The notes beneath the pieces were generated by a model. The model was given only the letters and a program-made list of their open reading frames with translations. It was not told where the DNA came from and did no database searches. Of a stretch of DNA of 64,000 nucleotides, positions 20,191 through 29,949 are shown piece by piece (the stretch's first letter is position 1; each line of letters opens with the position of its first letter). This stretch comes from Lentzea aerocolonigenes (lineage in GTDB: Bacteria > Actinomycetota > Actinomycetes > Mycobacteriales > Pseudonocardiaceae). Location: assembly GCF_000974445.1 (NCBI RefSeq), contig NZ_BBOJ01000004.1, positions 1-64,000 on the forward strand, in the 5' to 3' direction. Position numbers and translations under genes: made by a program.

Positions 20191-20214
20191 GGCGGCCGAG
20201 ATTACCCTGACGAC
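20191..20214. promoter_or_regulatory. Overlapping divergent -10 elements of dut and DUF3093 gene
   Basis: Only 24 bp separate the two GTG starts. TAATCT on the minus strand (complement 20199-20204) lies 8 bp before dut. TACCCT on the plus strand (20203-20208) lies 6 bp before the DUF3093 gene. The two hexamers share two bases, so polymerase cannot open both promoters at once. No ribosome sites fit, hence both mRNAs are probably leaderless. Confidence 0.5.
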
Positions 20215-20676
20215 GTGAGTGAGACTGCCGTGACCGCCACTACGACCTTCCGCGAACGCCTGTACGTGACGTGGTGGATCTGGCCGCTGCCGCTGCTGGC
20301 GGCGGGGCTGCTGGCCGCCGAGGTGCACATGGGCTTCCCCGGTGTGCGTTCCTGGCTGCCGTACGTGATCCTGCTGCCGCTGACGCTCGCGCTGATCGTG
20401 CGGATGGGGTCCACGAAGGTGGAGGTGGCCGACGGTGAGCTGAGGGCGGGCGACGCCCACATCCCGCTCGAGCTGCTCGGCGAGGTCGAGATCATCGCAC
20501 CGGAGAACCGGCGCAAGGCGATGGGCCCCGAGCTGGACCCGGCCGCGTTCGTCGTGCACCGGGGCTGGGTCAAGCCGCTCGTGCGGGTGCGGGTGAACGA
20601 CCCGGAGGACCCGACGCCCTACTGGGTGGTCAGCACGCGGCACCCGGAGGAGCTCGCCGCGGCGATCAAGTCCTGA
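20215..20676 (+). CDS. DUF3093 membrane protein
   Basis: 153 aa (Rv2698 type). An N-terminal pair of membrane helices ([20 protein letters not shown] and [18 protein letters not shown]) is followed by a cytoplasmic beta-rich domain ([46 protein letters not shown]) with a PH-like pattern. GTG start. Divergent from dut and convergent with DUF4193, with a shared terminator. Function unknown. Confidence 0.9.
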   Translation: MSETAVTATTTFRERLYVTWWIWPLPLLAAGLLAAEVHMGFPGVRSWLPYVILLPLTLALIVRMGSTKVEVADGELRAGDAHIPLELLGEVEIIAPENRRKAMGPELDPAAFVVHRGWVKPLVRVRVNDPEDPTPYWVVSTRHPEELAAAIKS

Positions 20677-20683
20677 AAGACAC

Positions 20684-20718
20684 AACTGGGCGCCACCCGT
20701 GCGGGTGAGCGCCCAGTT
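20684..20718. terminator. Strong bidirectional terminator
   Basis: Stem AACTGGGCGC-CACCCG, loop TG, returning CGGGTG-A-GCGCCCAGTT: 16 paired bases with one bulge, followed by CTTTCT on the plus strand. It lies between the convergent DUF3093 and DUF4193 genes. Confidence 0.85.
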
Positions 20719-20736
20719 CTTTCTGGCGGACTTGGA

Positions 20737-21036
20737 TCAGGCGCAGTCGCGGCAGATGTACACGCCGTTGTTGTCCTCGGCGAGCCTGCTGCGGTGGTGC
20801 ACCAGGAAGCACTTCGAACACGTGAACTCGTCGGCCTGCTTGGGCAGGACCTTGAACGTGAGCTCCTCGCCGGAAAGGTCGGCACCGGGGAGCTCGAAGT
20901 TCTCCGCGCTCGCGTCCTCGTCGACGTCCACGACGCCGGACTGCGTCTCGTTCCGCCGGGCCTTCAACTCCTCGAGGGAGTCCTCAGCGAGTTCGTCCGC
21001 CTCGCTGCGACGCGGCGCGTCGTAGTCGGTCGCCAT
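20737..21036 (-). CDS. DUF4193 domain protein (zinc-ribbon-like)
   Basis: 99 aa from ATG 21036 (MATDYDAPRRSEADEL), with AGGGG 9-13 bases upstream; the frame opens three codons earlier. An acidic N-terminal half is followed by the C-terminal CSKC...CRDC pair (FTCSKCFLVHHRSRL, GVYICRDCA), a probable zinc site. This is the Rv2699c type, conserved across actinobacteria beside dut and cei. Function unknown. Confidence 0.92.
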   Translation of the reverse strand: MATDYDAPRRSEADELAEDSLEELKARRNETQSGVVDVDEDASAENFELPGADLSGEELTFKVLPKQADEFTCSKCFLVHHRSRLAEDNNGVYICRDCA

Positions 21037-21045
21037 CTTCTTCAC

Positions 21046-21457
21046 CCCTGCGGTCTACGGAGACTGTTCGTGTCGCTGGTTAACGCTCCAGCGCCCTCTT
21101 TTGTGCCCCACGTCAAGGTGACGTAGGTCTCTCACACTCGGTGGCAAGCCAACCCCCTAGACGTGACCGTCGGCTTGATCCACATGTCGGCGGAGCGCGC
21201 AGAGGGTAGCTCATTGTCCGAGTGCCTCGGCATCGGGTTACCCCTTACCGACCGGACGGGTGACACAACCTTTCTACGCAGGACCGATACCCTGTGCGGG
21301 AGCGTGTTGACCCCGGCGTGCAACCTGGCGCCGGGCCGGTACCGTCCTGACTGTGAGCAATCAGGCCGGTGCGTTGGGTCACGCCCGCCAGGGGGCGCGT
21401 CAGCTGGGCAGGGCCTAGGCTGATCACAGGGGACGGAACACGGGGAGGGCTTCGGAC
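21046..21457. other. 412-bp intergenic region between DUF4193 gene and cei
   Basis: No convincing gene. Reading frames on both strands lack ribosome sites and family resemblance. It should hold the divergent promoters of DUF4193 and cei. A TTGACC at 21307 and GATACCCT near 21287 are possible promoter parts but are not well spaced. A small dyad, CCTGA...TCAGG, lies near 21347-21366. Confidence 0.5.
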
Positions 21458-22168
21458 GTGGGACCCGCATCGGGAAGCTTGACGCCCTACAAGCGGCGTC
21501 GGCCCGTGCCCGCGCTCGTGCTGTTCGCGGTGCTGTTGGTCAGTTCCGTGTTCGTTTGGGTGAAGGTGCTCGGCAACGCAGGCGACGTGGACGCGGCCAT
21601 CAAGTGCAACGCGCCCGGCCACTCGACCACCGCGGCCGACCCCGCCGCCGCCACACCGACGGCCCCGCCCCCGGCGCTGGGCACCGTCCTGGAGCACGAC
21701 GCGCTGGACCGCACCAACCCGGTGCCGGTGGGCGAGGTCAACTTCAAGGTCGTGAACGCCTCGACGCAGCGCAACCACGCCAAGGCCGTCGCCACGATGT
21801 TCACCGAGCTGGGTCTCAAGCAGGTGGCCGACCCCGGCAACGACCTGATCTACCCGGCGGGCGACATGAACTGCCGCGGCCAGATCCGCTTCGGTGCCCC
21901 CGGCGCACCGGCGGCCAGGACGTTGTCGCTGCTGGAACCGTGCCTGGAGCTCGTGCGCGACGACCGCCAGGACGCCACCGTCGACATCGCGATCGGCAAG
22001 AAGTTCGACGAGGTCAAGCCGAACAGCGACGCCCGCAAGGTGCTCGACCAGCTCAAGGAGTGGGCCGAGCAGCAGCCGGAGCAGCAGGGCGGCCAGGTCG
22101 CGGCAGCCGCCCCGCCGACGCTGAACGCGGACAACCTGGCCGGCGCGCGCGACGTGACCTGCGGCTGA
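21458..22168 (+). CDS. cei: Envelope integrity protein Cei (LytR_C domain)
   Basis: 236 aa. A short cytoplasmic tail, PYKRRRPVP, leads to one membrane anchor (ALVLFAVLLVSSVFVWVKVL, about 14-33) and an extracellular linker rich in Ala/Pro/Thr. A LytR C-terminal-type domain follows (VNFKVVNASTQRNHAKAVATMF ...). This matches Rv2700 (Cei), needed for cell-envelope integrity in mycobacteria, and the neighbouring DUF4193 and suhB genes support the call. Two Cys pairs may form extracellular disulphides. GTG start at 21458. Confidence 0.88.
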   Translation: MGPASGSLTPYKRRRPVPALVLFAVLLVSSVFVWVKVLGNAGDVDAAIKCNAPGHSTTAADPAAATPTAPPPALGTVLEHDALDRTNPVPVGEVNFKVVNASTQRNHAKAVATMFTELGLKQVADPGNDLIYPAGDMNCRGQIRFGAPGAPAARTLSLLEPCLELVRDDRQDATVDIAIGKKFDEVKPNSDARKVLDQLKEWAEQQPEQQGGQVAAAAPPTLNADNLAGARDVTCG

Positions 22169-22184
22169 CCGCTACCGTGCCCCC

Positions 22185-22397
22185 GTGGGGGTCGATCTTC
22201 TTCCGGGCGAGCACGTCCTCTGGCGTGGCAGACCGGTGGCTCGTGCGGTGTTCTTGCGCCAGGACCTGCAGTGGATCTGGTTCAGCCTGAAGTTCGACGC
22301 GCTCGTGGTCCTGGCCGTGGTCTTCGCCCTGATGAACCGGTGGCTGGACTTCGGCGACATCTGGGTCGTTGTGCTCGCCGTGTTCATCAGGGCCTGA
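22185..22397 (+). pseudogene. Short membrane protein, probably truncated
   Basis: 70 aa. The opening LLPGEHVLWRGRPVARAVFLRQD resembles the start of actinobacterial membrane proteins with a GE-x-x-LW-x-GRP motif (PH-like/bPH), usually about 150-180 aa. A hydrophobic helix, FDALVVLAVVFALMNRW, is followed by FGDIWVVVLAVF and an abrupt stop. No soluble domain follows; 130 bp later lies the 42-bp palindrome at 22527. GTG start with TACCGT six bases before, so leaderless. Truncation by rearrangement is likely, but a small intact protein cannot be excluded. Confidence 0.5.
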
Positions 22398-22526
22398 GGT
22401 CTCCCGTTTCGCAGAACCGTTCCTTAGGCGAGTGCATACAGTCTGCCGCCTGACGAGAACGCACCGATGGGACGTCGCCGCACACCCGCCTTCTCTTTGC
22501 CCGTGCTGCCCCGCGCACCCGCCTTT

Positions 22527-22582
22527 ATGCAAAAGACGTTTGCGGACGTCCGCAAACGTCTTTTGCATAACCGATATATCAG
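22527..22582. repeat. Repeat locus A: perfect 42-bp palindrome plus CCGATATATCAG
   Basis: 22527-22568 is a perfect palindrome whose half reads ATGCAAAAGACGTTTGCGGA plus C. Two bases later comes CCGATATATCAG (22571-22582). Half-site pieces recur at 33612, 53141 and 53208, and the 12-mer at six further places. Intergenic, between the truncated membrane gene and the suhB-like gene, both of which end near it. Confidence 0.85.
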
Positions 22583-22681
22583 TGCGCTGACCAGCAGGTA
22601 TGTCGCGCGAGCCGTTGCATGAGGCCATCGACATGTCGACAACCGATCAACGTTGATCCGGCGCGATCAACGTTGACGACG

Positions 22682-23476
22682 TCACACCTTGCCGAACCCG
22701 CTCTCCACGAGCGCGCCGTGCATCGCCTCCGCGATCCCGGGCGCCGCGGCGAACGTCGCGTCCTCCCCCAGCTCGGGCGACGACCCCGGCAACCGCACCA
22801 CCGCACCGGCCTCCGCGGCGATCAGCCCACCGGCGGCCCAGTCCCACCGCCCCAGCCCGTGCTCCGCGTACGCGTCGAGCCGCCCGGCCGCCACCGAGCA
22901 CAGGTCCAGCGACGCCGCGCCCGCCCGGCGCAGGTCACGCACCCGCGTCGCCATCGCCGCCCACGTGTCGGCCTGCCGCTGGCGCCGCTCCGCCCGGTAC
23001 GCGAACCCGTACCCCAGCAGGGACAGGGACAGGTCGGTCGTCGCGGACACGTGCAGCGGCGAGCCGTCCAGGAAGGCCCCGTGCCCGCGCGCCGCGGTCC
23101 ACACCCGGCCGGTCGCCGGCTCCACCACCGCGCCCGCGACCGACTCGCCGTCGAGCTGCGCGGCGATCGACACCGAGTACCAGGGGATGCCGTAGAGGTA
23201 GTTGACGGTGCCGTCGATGGGGTCCACCACCCACGTGAGGCCCTCGACGACCTCGCCGCCCTCCTCCTCGCCGAGCACCGGCTCGCCCGGCCGCAACTCG
23301 GACAGACGCGTCCGGACGAGTTGTTCCGAGGCGCGGTCCGCGGCCGTCACCACGTCCGTCGCGGTGCTCTTGGTGTCGAACGACACGACAGCGGTAGCAC
23401 GCATGCGCTGAACAAGAACGCCTGCTTCCCGTCCGATGGCGGTCGCGATGTCAACGAGTGGCCGGGGATCGAACAC
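22682..23476 (-). CDS. suhB: Inositol monophosphatase family protein (SuhB-like)
   Basis: 264 aa Mg-dependent, Li-sensitive-type phosphatase. Metal-binding motifs: GEEEG (Glu near 70), WVVDPIDGTVNYLYG (motif A, about 82-96) and WDWAAGGLIAAEAGA (motif B, near the C-terminus). Likely substrate inositol-1-phosphate or a related sugar phosphate; inositol supply matters for PI lipids and mycothiol in actinomycetes. Corresponds to Rv2701c (suhB) by position next to ppgK. Convergent with the short gene at 22185; divergent from ppgK. Confidence 0.93.
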   Translation of the reverse strand: MFDPRPLVDIATAIGREAGVLVQRMRATAVVSFDTKSTATDVVTAADRASEQLVRTRLSELRPGEPVLGEEEGGEVVEGLTWVVDPIDGTVNYLYGIPWYSVSIAAQLDGESVAGAVVEPATGRVWTAARGHGAFLDGSPLHVSATTDLSLSLLGYGFAYRAERRQRQADTWAAMATRVRDLRRAGAASLDLCSVAAGRLDAYAEHGLGRWDWAAGGLIAAEAGAVVRLPGSSPELGEDATFAAAPGIAEAMHGALVESGFGKV

Positions 23477-23591
23477 GACCGGTTCCCTCCTGCGTCACTA
23501 GCACGGGACTATCGGACTACCTCAGGCTAATGTCTGCGCACCACGGTTACTGAATCGAAGCCAGCAGGATCTAGTAGGAAGGACCACGGGG

Positions 23592-24353
23592 ATGGGCATC
23601 ACCCGCGGGTTCGGTGTGGACATCGGCGGCTCCGGCGTCAAGGGCGGCCTGGTCGACCTCGAAGCAGGAGCACTGGACGGCGAACGCATGCGGATCCCCA
23701 CGCCTCAGCCCTCGACGCCGGAAGCGGTCGCGGAGGTCGTCGCCGAGATCGTCGAGAAGTTCCAGTGGGACGGGCCGGTCGGCGTCACGCTGCCGTGCGT
23801 GGTCAAGCACGGTGTCGCCCTCAGCGCCGCGAACGTGGACAAGGGCTGGATCGACTGCGACGCCCAGAAGCTCTTCGCGGAGCGCCTCAAGCGCAAGCCC
23901 GAGGACATCGTCGTGATGAACGACGCGGACGCGGCCGGCATCGCGGAGATGTCGTTCGGCGCGGGCGTCGGCAAGGACGGGACCGTGGTGCTGCTGACGT
24001 TCGGCACGGGCATCGGCAGCGCGGTGTTCCTCGACGGCAAGCTGGTCCCGAACACCGAGTTCGGACACCTCCAGGTCGACGGGCACGACGCGGAGAAGCG
24101 CGCGGCCGCCTCCGTGAAGGAGGAGAAGGGCATGAGCTGGGAGGAGTGGACGCCTCGGGTCACGCGGTACATCAACGTGCTCGAGGACCTCATCTGGCCC
24201 GACCTCGTGATCGCCGGCGGCGGTGTGAGCAAGAAGGCGCACAAGTGGTTGCCGTTGCTCGAGGTTCGCACCGAGGTCGTCGCCGCCGCGCTGAAGAACG
24301 ACGCGGGCATCGTGGGCGCTGCCTGGGCTGCCGCACACGGCGTCAGGCCTTGA
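23592..24353 (+). CDS. ppgK: Polyphosphate glucokinase
   Basis: 253 aa ROK-fold kinase phosphorylating glucose with polyphosphate or ATP. Phosphate-1 motif GVDIGGSGVKGGLVD (8-22); catalytic Asp in MNDADAAGIAEM; phosphate-2 TFGTGIGSAVF; adenosine motif VIAGGGVSKKAHKW. Sequence EFGHLQVDGHDAEKRAA is typical of PPGK rather than ATP-only glucokinases. ATG with AGGAAGG upstream. Precedes sigA as in M. tuberculosis (Rv2702-Rv2703) and is separated from it by a terminator. Confidence 0.95.
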   Translation: MGITRGFGVDIGGSGVKGGLVDLEAGALDGERMRIPTPQPSTPEAVAEVVAEIVEKFQWDGPVGVTLPCVVKHGVALSAANVDKGWIDCDAQKLFAERLKRKPEDIVVMNDADAAGIAEMSFGAGVGKDGTVVLLTFGTGIGSAVFLDGKLVPNTEFGHLQVDGHDAEKRAAASVKEEKGMSWEEWTPRVTRYINVLEDLIWPDLVIAGGGVSKKAHKWLPLLEVRTEVVAAALKNDAGIVGAAWAAAHGVRP

Positions 24354-24411
24354 CGACCATTCGACACCGAAACGTGTCCGACTCGATCTAGCTGCGACAA
24401 CGCAGGTGAGA

Positions 24412-24435
24412 GCGCCCCGAAGCACCTCGGGGCGC
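24412..24435 (+). terminator. ppgK terminator
   Basis: Perfect 9-bp stem GCGCCCCGA/TCGGGGCGC with loop AGCACC, 58 bp after the ppgK stop. No T-run. Confidence 0.65.
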
Positions 24436-24457
24436 AACACCGCGTCACCGACGTCGT

Positions 24458-24463
24458 TACAAT
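24458..24463 (+). promoter_or_regulatory. Possible sigA -10 element
   Basis: TACAAT between the ppgK terminator and the sigA start. There is no recognisable -35 at 16-18 bp. It would give a leader of about 100 nt. Confidence 0.35.
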
Positions 24464-24571
24464 GGAACGCACACCCGCCAAGCAAGATCGGCGGGGAGAT
24501 CCCCTGAACTCTGGCGACCGAGGTTTCGCGCCCTCTGGTTTGCCTTGAACGACCGTCGCGAAAGGGCGTAC

Positions 24572-25900
<1,329 letters not shown>

Positions 25901-25920
25901 TCCTACTCAGGCATACGCAG

Positions 25921-25955
25921 AGATCCCCGCACCGGTTCGGTGCGGGGATCTTTTT
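25921..25955 (+). terminator. sigA intrinsic terminator
   Basis: 13-bp perfect stem AGATCCCCGCACC/GGTGCGGGGATCT with loop GGTTC, followed by TTTTG. It is the clearest classical rho-independent terminator in the window. Confidence 0.93.
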
Positions 25956-26020
25956 GTTCCGGTTCCTCTGCGGTTCCTCTGCGGGTGCCGTGACCAGGCG
26001 TGATCGAACGCATGCGAAAG

Positions 26021-26040
26021 ATGAGTACCCATGTACTCAT
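26021..26040. promoter_or_regulatory. Inverted repeat upstream of IclR-like gene
   Basis: ATGAGTAC-CCAT-GTACTCAT, a perfect 8-4-8 dyad, 97 bp before the regulator start. Candidate autoregulatory operator. Confidence 0.5.
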
Positions 26041-26136
26041 GTGCCGCCTATGCATCCCGCGACACCATCAGTGTGTGGCTGTGCCGGAGGGGTGCACAGG
26101 GACAGTTCCGGACATCGGAACGAGGGGGCTGGAAAC

Positions 26137-26679
26137 ATGGGCAGGTCAGTACTCGAAGGGGCTTTCTCGCTGCTGGACAAGCTGATGGACGAGGGTGAGC
26201 TGGGGCTCACGCAACTCGCCGACCGGTGCGAGATGCCGAAGACGACGGTGCACCGCCTTCTGGACCAGATGGAGGCGCTCGGCGCGGTCGAGAACGTGCG
26301 CGGCCGCTACCGCATCGGCGCGCAGATGTTCCGGTTCGGGCAGGCGTGGGAGCCCGCCCCCGGCATCCTGCGGGTCGCACGGCAGCCTTTGCGCGCGTTG
26401 TCCGCGACGATCAGGACGTCGACGATCCTCGCGGTGCCGCGCCGCGACCGGGTGCTCGTCGCGGCGGCGAGCATCGTGCGGGCAGAGGACGTGGCCCGGT
26501 TGCGGCCCGGCGCCACGGTGCCGGCGGGCATGGAGTTCGTGAGCGCTCCGGTGCGCACACCGTCCAGCAACGTCATCGGAACCGTCTCCGCGGTCCTCGA
26601 CAACGGCCGCAGCGCCACCGCTCTGAGGGAGGCCGTGGGGCACGCCGCACGGGCGATCAGCGCGGCCCTCGCGAGCTGA
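26137..26679 (+). CDS. Short IclR-type HTH regulator
   Basis: 180 aa. The N-terminal winged HTH (SVLEGAFSLLDKLMDEGELGLTQLADRCEMPKTTVHRLLDQMEALG) is clearly IclR-like, with YRIGAQMFRFG following. The C-terminal part is only about 110 aa, against about 180 in normal IclR effector domains, and retains just TSTILAVPRRDRVLVAA and the late FVSAPVRTPSSNVIGTVSAVL strand. It may be a reduced subfamily with an altered ligand pocket. ATG at 26137 after GGGGGCTGGAAAC. A perfect dyad lies upstream. Target unknown. Confidence 0.8.
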   Translation: MGRSVLEGAFSLLDKLMDEGELGLTQLADRCEMPKTTVHRLLDQMEALGAVENVRGRYRIGAQMFRFGQAWEPAPGILRVARQPLRALSATIRTSTILAVPRRDRVLVAAASIVRAEDVARLRPGATVPAGMEFVSAPVRTPSSNVIGTVSAVLDNGRSATALREAVGHAARAISAALAS

Positions 26680-27095
26680 TCGGGAGTACCGAGCAAGCGT
26701 TCGGCCGAGATTTTGATCACGGTCCCGCGTCCGAATCGTGGGACGTTCGTGATCTGTTCGCTGCGGGCGGACAAGCGCAACCGATATCACACTCCCGGCT
26801 GCACACAACCGACCGAACAGCCTTAGTTCGCTGCTCCACCAGCGGGTTTCCGGTTGCGCACAGTGCCTGTCAAGACGGTGAACCGGTGGCGAACCGAGGT
26901 GTGAACCTGCGACAGACGGGTAAATCGGATAGTGACGCGAGTCGCCACGTACACGGGAACACTGACTATCGCGAGAACGTCTGTCAGAGTGGAGCCAGCG
27001 AGCACCGCGCACCAGCCAGGGGCGCCGTGGTCGCAGCTTGGTAAGAGGGCACCGGAACACAACGTTTGCGGTGCTGGGACGGAGGGAGATCCATC
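26680..27095. other. 416-bp intergenic region
   Basis: No supported gene: reading frames here are shadows or lack starts. It contains CCGATATCA at about 26781, a weak relative of the GATATATC element, and near 27058-27072 AACGTTTGCGG, which matches part of the palindrome arms but may be chance. The DUF7455 promoter should lie here; GGTAAATCGGATAGT near 26930 is a possible -10 region. Confidence 0.4.
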
Positions 27096-27275
27096 ATGAC
27101 TGCAGCACTCACCCGCCCCGAGTTGACCGCTGCCGACCGCTGCGACCGCTGCGGGGCTGCTGCCCAGGTTCGCGCTGTTCTCCCGTCCGGGGGCGAGCTG
27201 CTGTTCTGCGGGCACCACTCCCGCGCACACAGCGAAAAGCTGCGCGAGCTCGCTGCTGAGATTCAGCAGGGCTGA
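27096..27275 (+). CDS. DUF7455 small zinc-finger-like protein
   Basis: 59 aa, commonly found near sigA in actinobacteria. A CDRC...CGHH arrangement (AADRCDRCGAAAQVRAV, ELLFCGHHSRAHSEKL) suggests one zinc site. ATG after GGAGGGAGATCCATC, a strong ribosome site. Ends at its own terminator. Function unknown. Confidence 0.85.
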   Translation: MTAALTRPELTAADRCDRCGAAAQVRAVLPSGGELLFCGHHSRAHSEKLRELAAEIQQG

Positions 27276-27297
27276 CTTCCACCCCACCTAGCCGCTC

Positions 27298-27327
27298 GGG
27301 GCGGAGATCCTTCGGGATCTCCGCCCC
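27298..27327. terminator. Bidirectional terminator
   Basis: Perfect 13-bp stem GGGGCGGAGATCC/GGATCTCCGCCCC with TTCG tetraloop, followed by CTTCGCTTCT. Lies between the convergent DUF7455 and ROK genes. Confidence 0.88.
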
Positions 27328-27335
27328 CTTCGCTT

Positions 27336-28493
27336 CTAAAGGGTGTCGAGGACCGGTTCGAAGGCCAGTTCGGCGGCGCCGACGAGCTTCGCGTCACGGC
27401 CGAGCGGCGACGTCACGACCTGGGTTCCGCCGACCGCGCGTGAGACGAGGCTGCGCCGCTGCACGGCGGCGCTCACCGAATCCACGACCGACGCCGGCAG
27501 TGCCGTGTAGAGATCGCCGAGCACGACCAGTTCCGGGCCGAGGACGTTGACGATGTTCGCGAGCCCCAGTGCCAGCCAGTCGGCGAACTCGTCCAGCACG
27601 CTCGGGTCGTCCAGTGCCCGCAGTGCCGCGACGACAGCGCCGCGCGGGGCGTCGTCGGGCAGGCCCAGCGCCCGGCACAGCGCCGGTTCGCCGACCTCGG
27701 TCTCCCAGCAGCCGACGCAGCCGCAGTAGCAACTACGACCACCGCGCGGGTTCACGACCATGTGCCCGAGCTCGCCGACGTACCCGCCGGTGCCGCGCAA
27801 CGGTTGCCCAGACAGGATCACGCCGCCGCCGACGCCGACGTCCGCGGAGATGTAGACCATGTCCGAGGACTCCTGCGCGGCGCCGCGCACGTGTTCCGCG
27901 AGCGCGCCGAGCTCCGCGTCGTTGCCGACCTGGACCGGCAGCTTCAGCACCGCCTCCAGGCGTTTGCCGAGCGCCACGCCCGACCAGTGCAGGTTCGGGG
28001 CCTCGTGCACGTGCCCGTCGGCGCGACGCACGACGCCCGGCACCGACACGCCGACACCGACCGCGGTGGCGTCGAGGTCGTCGGCCATGAGGCGCGCCGA
28101 CTCGACGATGTGCGTGATGACCTCACCCGGATCACGCGTCCGGTGCAGGTTCCAGCTGTCCCGCCCGAGGATCTCCCCGCCGAGGCCGACGAATCCCATG
28201 GCCACGTGCTCCACCCGCACGTCGATCGCGATGACGACCGCCGCGTTCGGCTGAGGCAGGACCAGCAAGGAGGGGCGGCCCGCTCCGCTGCGCAGAGCGG
28301 GCACGCGTTCGGCGACGACTCCGGCTTCGGCGAGGCCGTCCACCAGGGCCTTGATCGTGCTGCGGTTGAGCCCGAGCTCAGCCGCGAGCGACGCCCTGGT
28401 GGACGGTCCGTCGACGTGCAGGCGACGCAGTAACGCCGTCCTGTTGTGCCTGCGGATCTCGTCGGGACGGGTGCCGGACGTAGGTCCAGTCAC
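27336..28493 (-). CDS. ROK-family transcriptional regulator (NagC/XylR type)
   Basis: 385 aa. N-terminal winged HTH (RRHNRTALLRRLHVDGPSTRASLAAELGLNRSTIKALVDGL). The ROK sugar-binding fold follows, with GVGVSVPGVV, the ExGH motif VGELGHMVV and the zinc triad CYCGCVGCWE. It binds a sugar and derepresses its operon. It is the last gene of the binding-protein, ATPase, permease operon (5 bp after the permease), so it probably controls that operon. A dyad at 31954-31968 in the operon promoter is a candidate operator. Confidence 0.93.
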   Translation of the reverse strand: MTGPTSGTRPDEIRRHNRTALLRRLHVDGPSTRASLAAELGLNRSTIKALVDGLAEAGVVAERVPALRSGAGRPSLLVLPQPNAAVVIAIDVRVEHVAMGFVGLGGEILGRDSWNLHRTRDPGEVITHIVESARLMADDLDATAVGVGVSVPGVVRRADGHVHEAPNLHWSGVALGKRLEAVLKLPVQVGNDAELGALAEHVRGAAQESSDMVYISADVGVGGGVILSGQPLRGTGGYVGELGHMVVNPRGGRSCYCGCVGCWETEVGEPALCRALGLPDDAPRGAVVAALRALDDPSVLDEFADWLALGLANIVNVLGPELVVLGDLYTALPASVVDSVSAAVQRRSLVSRAVGGTQVVTSPLGRDAKLVGAAELAFEPVLDTL

Positions 28494-28497
28494 CTCG

Positions 28498-29949
28498 TCA
28501 TCGAGCTGCGGTGGCAGCCCGGCGGCGGGACAACGCGTCGACGCTCGCGGCGAGCAGCAGGACCAGGCCGGTCACGATGAACACGACCGCGGCGGGCTGC
28601 TTGAGCAGGCCCATGCCGTTCTGGATGATCGCGAGCACCGCGCCACCGATGACCGCGTCGCGCAGCCGGCCCTTGCCACCGAACAGCGACGTACCACCGA
28701 TGACGGCCGCACCGACGGACAGCAGCAGCGTGTTGCCGGCACCGGCGTTCGGGTCGACCGAGCCGACCTTCGACGAGTACACGATGGCGCCGATCGCGGC
28801 CGCCGAGGAGGCGATCACGAAGACGCTCATGCGGATGCGCTCGACGTTGATACCGGCCCTGCGCGCGGCTTCCTTGTTGCCACCGACGGCGTAGACGTGG
28901 CGGCCGTAGCTGGTGCGGTCGAGCACGAACGTGCCGACCACGAGCAGCACGAGCACCAGCGGCACCACGTACGGCACACCCTGGATCACGATCAGGTTGC
29001 TCGGCGCCCGGTTCAGCGAGAGCGCGTAGGTGATGACCGCGGCCAGCACCGCGAGGGCACCGATCTTGGCCAGCACCAGCGACGTCGGCTGGGCGACGAG
29101 TCCCTTGCGCAGCCGGGAGAAGTGCCGCGTGAGCACGACCGCCGCGTAACCGCCGACAGCGACGATGAACAGGACCCACGAGCCCACGAAGTTCAGGTTG
29201 CCGTTGGCGACGTTGAAGATCGTGTCGTCGCGCAGGCCGAGCGTGCCGCCCTGTCCGATGAGCTGAAGCACGACGCCGCCCCAGACGAGGAAGAGCGCCA
29301 GGGTCACGACGAACGACGGGATGCCGACCTTCGCGACGAGGAAGCCCGTGACACAGCCGATGGCCGCGCCGACGCAGACCGCGAGCAGCATCTCGAGCCA
29401 GGCGTTCGCGGGGATGCCGATGACGGCGATGAGGAGCGCGATCAGCGACAGCGCCGCTCCCGCCCAGATCTTCATCAGCACCGCGAGCACGATCGCGAGC
29501 ACCAGCAGGCCGCAGAACACGTAGAACACCGTGTCGCCCATGCCGCCGAGCAGGTTGCCGTTGTGGATCAGGTGCAGTGCCATGACCGATGCCGTCACAC
29601 CGGACGCGGTACCGGCGGACAGGTCGATCTCGCCGAGCAGCAGCACGAACACCAGGCCCATCGCGATGATCGTGATGCTGGCGCCCTGCTGGAGCAGGTT
29701 GGCGAGGTTGCCGAGGGTGAAGAACGTGTCGGACAACGAGCTGAACACGATGAGCAGCACGATGAGCCCGAGCAGAGCGGGCAGTGAGCCGAGCTCGCCG
29801 CCGCGGACCCTGGCCCAGTAGTCGCGTACCGCTTCGCCGGTGGACTGGGACGTCGTGTCGATGCCGAAGTCGGAGATGGCACCCTGCGGCGGGGTCTCCT
29901 GCTCAGGCGTTTGGGTGGTGTTGGTCATGCTCGCCTCTTCGGAACTCAT
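28498..29949 (-). CDS. Sugar ABC transporter permease (XylH/RbsC type)
   Basis: 483 aa with about 10-12 membrane helices (first: LPALLGLIVLLIVFSSLSDTFF). The BPD_transp_2 signature GEIDLSAGTASGVTASVMAL and the late YAVGGNKEAARRAGINVERIR (EAA-like loop) are diagnostic of CUT2 permeases. The ATG at 29949 overlaps the ATPase stop by one base; a start at 29928 (MTNTTQT) is an alternative. The partner ATPase and binding protein suggest xylose, ribose or a similar monosaccharide. Confidence 0.93.
   Translation of the reverse strand: MSSEEASMTNTTQTPEQETPPQGAISDFGIDTTSQSTGEAVRDYWARVRGGELGSLPALLGLIVLLIVFSSLSDTFFTLGNLANLLQQGASITIIAMGLVFVLLLGEIDLSAGTASGVTASVMALHLIHNGNLLGGMGDTVFYVFCGLLVLAIVLAVLMKIWAGAALSLIALLIAVIGIPANAWLEMLLAVCVGAAIGCVTGFLVAKVGIPSFVVTLALFLVWGGVVLQLIGQGGTLGLRDDTIFNVANGNLNFVGSWVLFIVAVGGYAAVVLTRHFSRLRKGLVAQPTSLVLAKIGALAVLAAVITYALSLNRAPSNLIVIQGVPYVVPLVLVLLVVGTFVLDRTSYGRHVYAVGGNKEAARRAGINVERIRMSVFVIASSAAAIGAIVYSSKVGSVDPNAGAGNTLLLSVGAAVIGGTSLFGGKGRLRDAVIGGAVLAIIQNGMGLLKQPAAVVFIVTGLVLLLAASVDALSRRRAATAAR

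Noticed and set aside
21132..21470. 112-codon minus-strand frame upstream of cei
   Set aside because: Overlaps the cei start, has no ribosome site and no family resemblance, and its composition looks non-coding.
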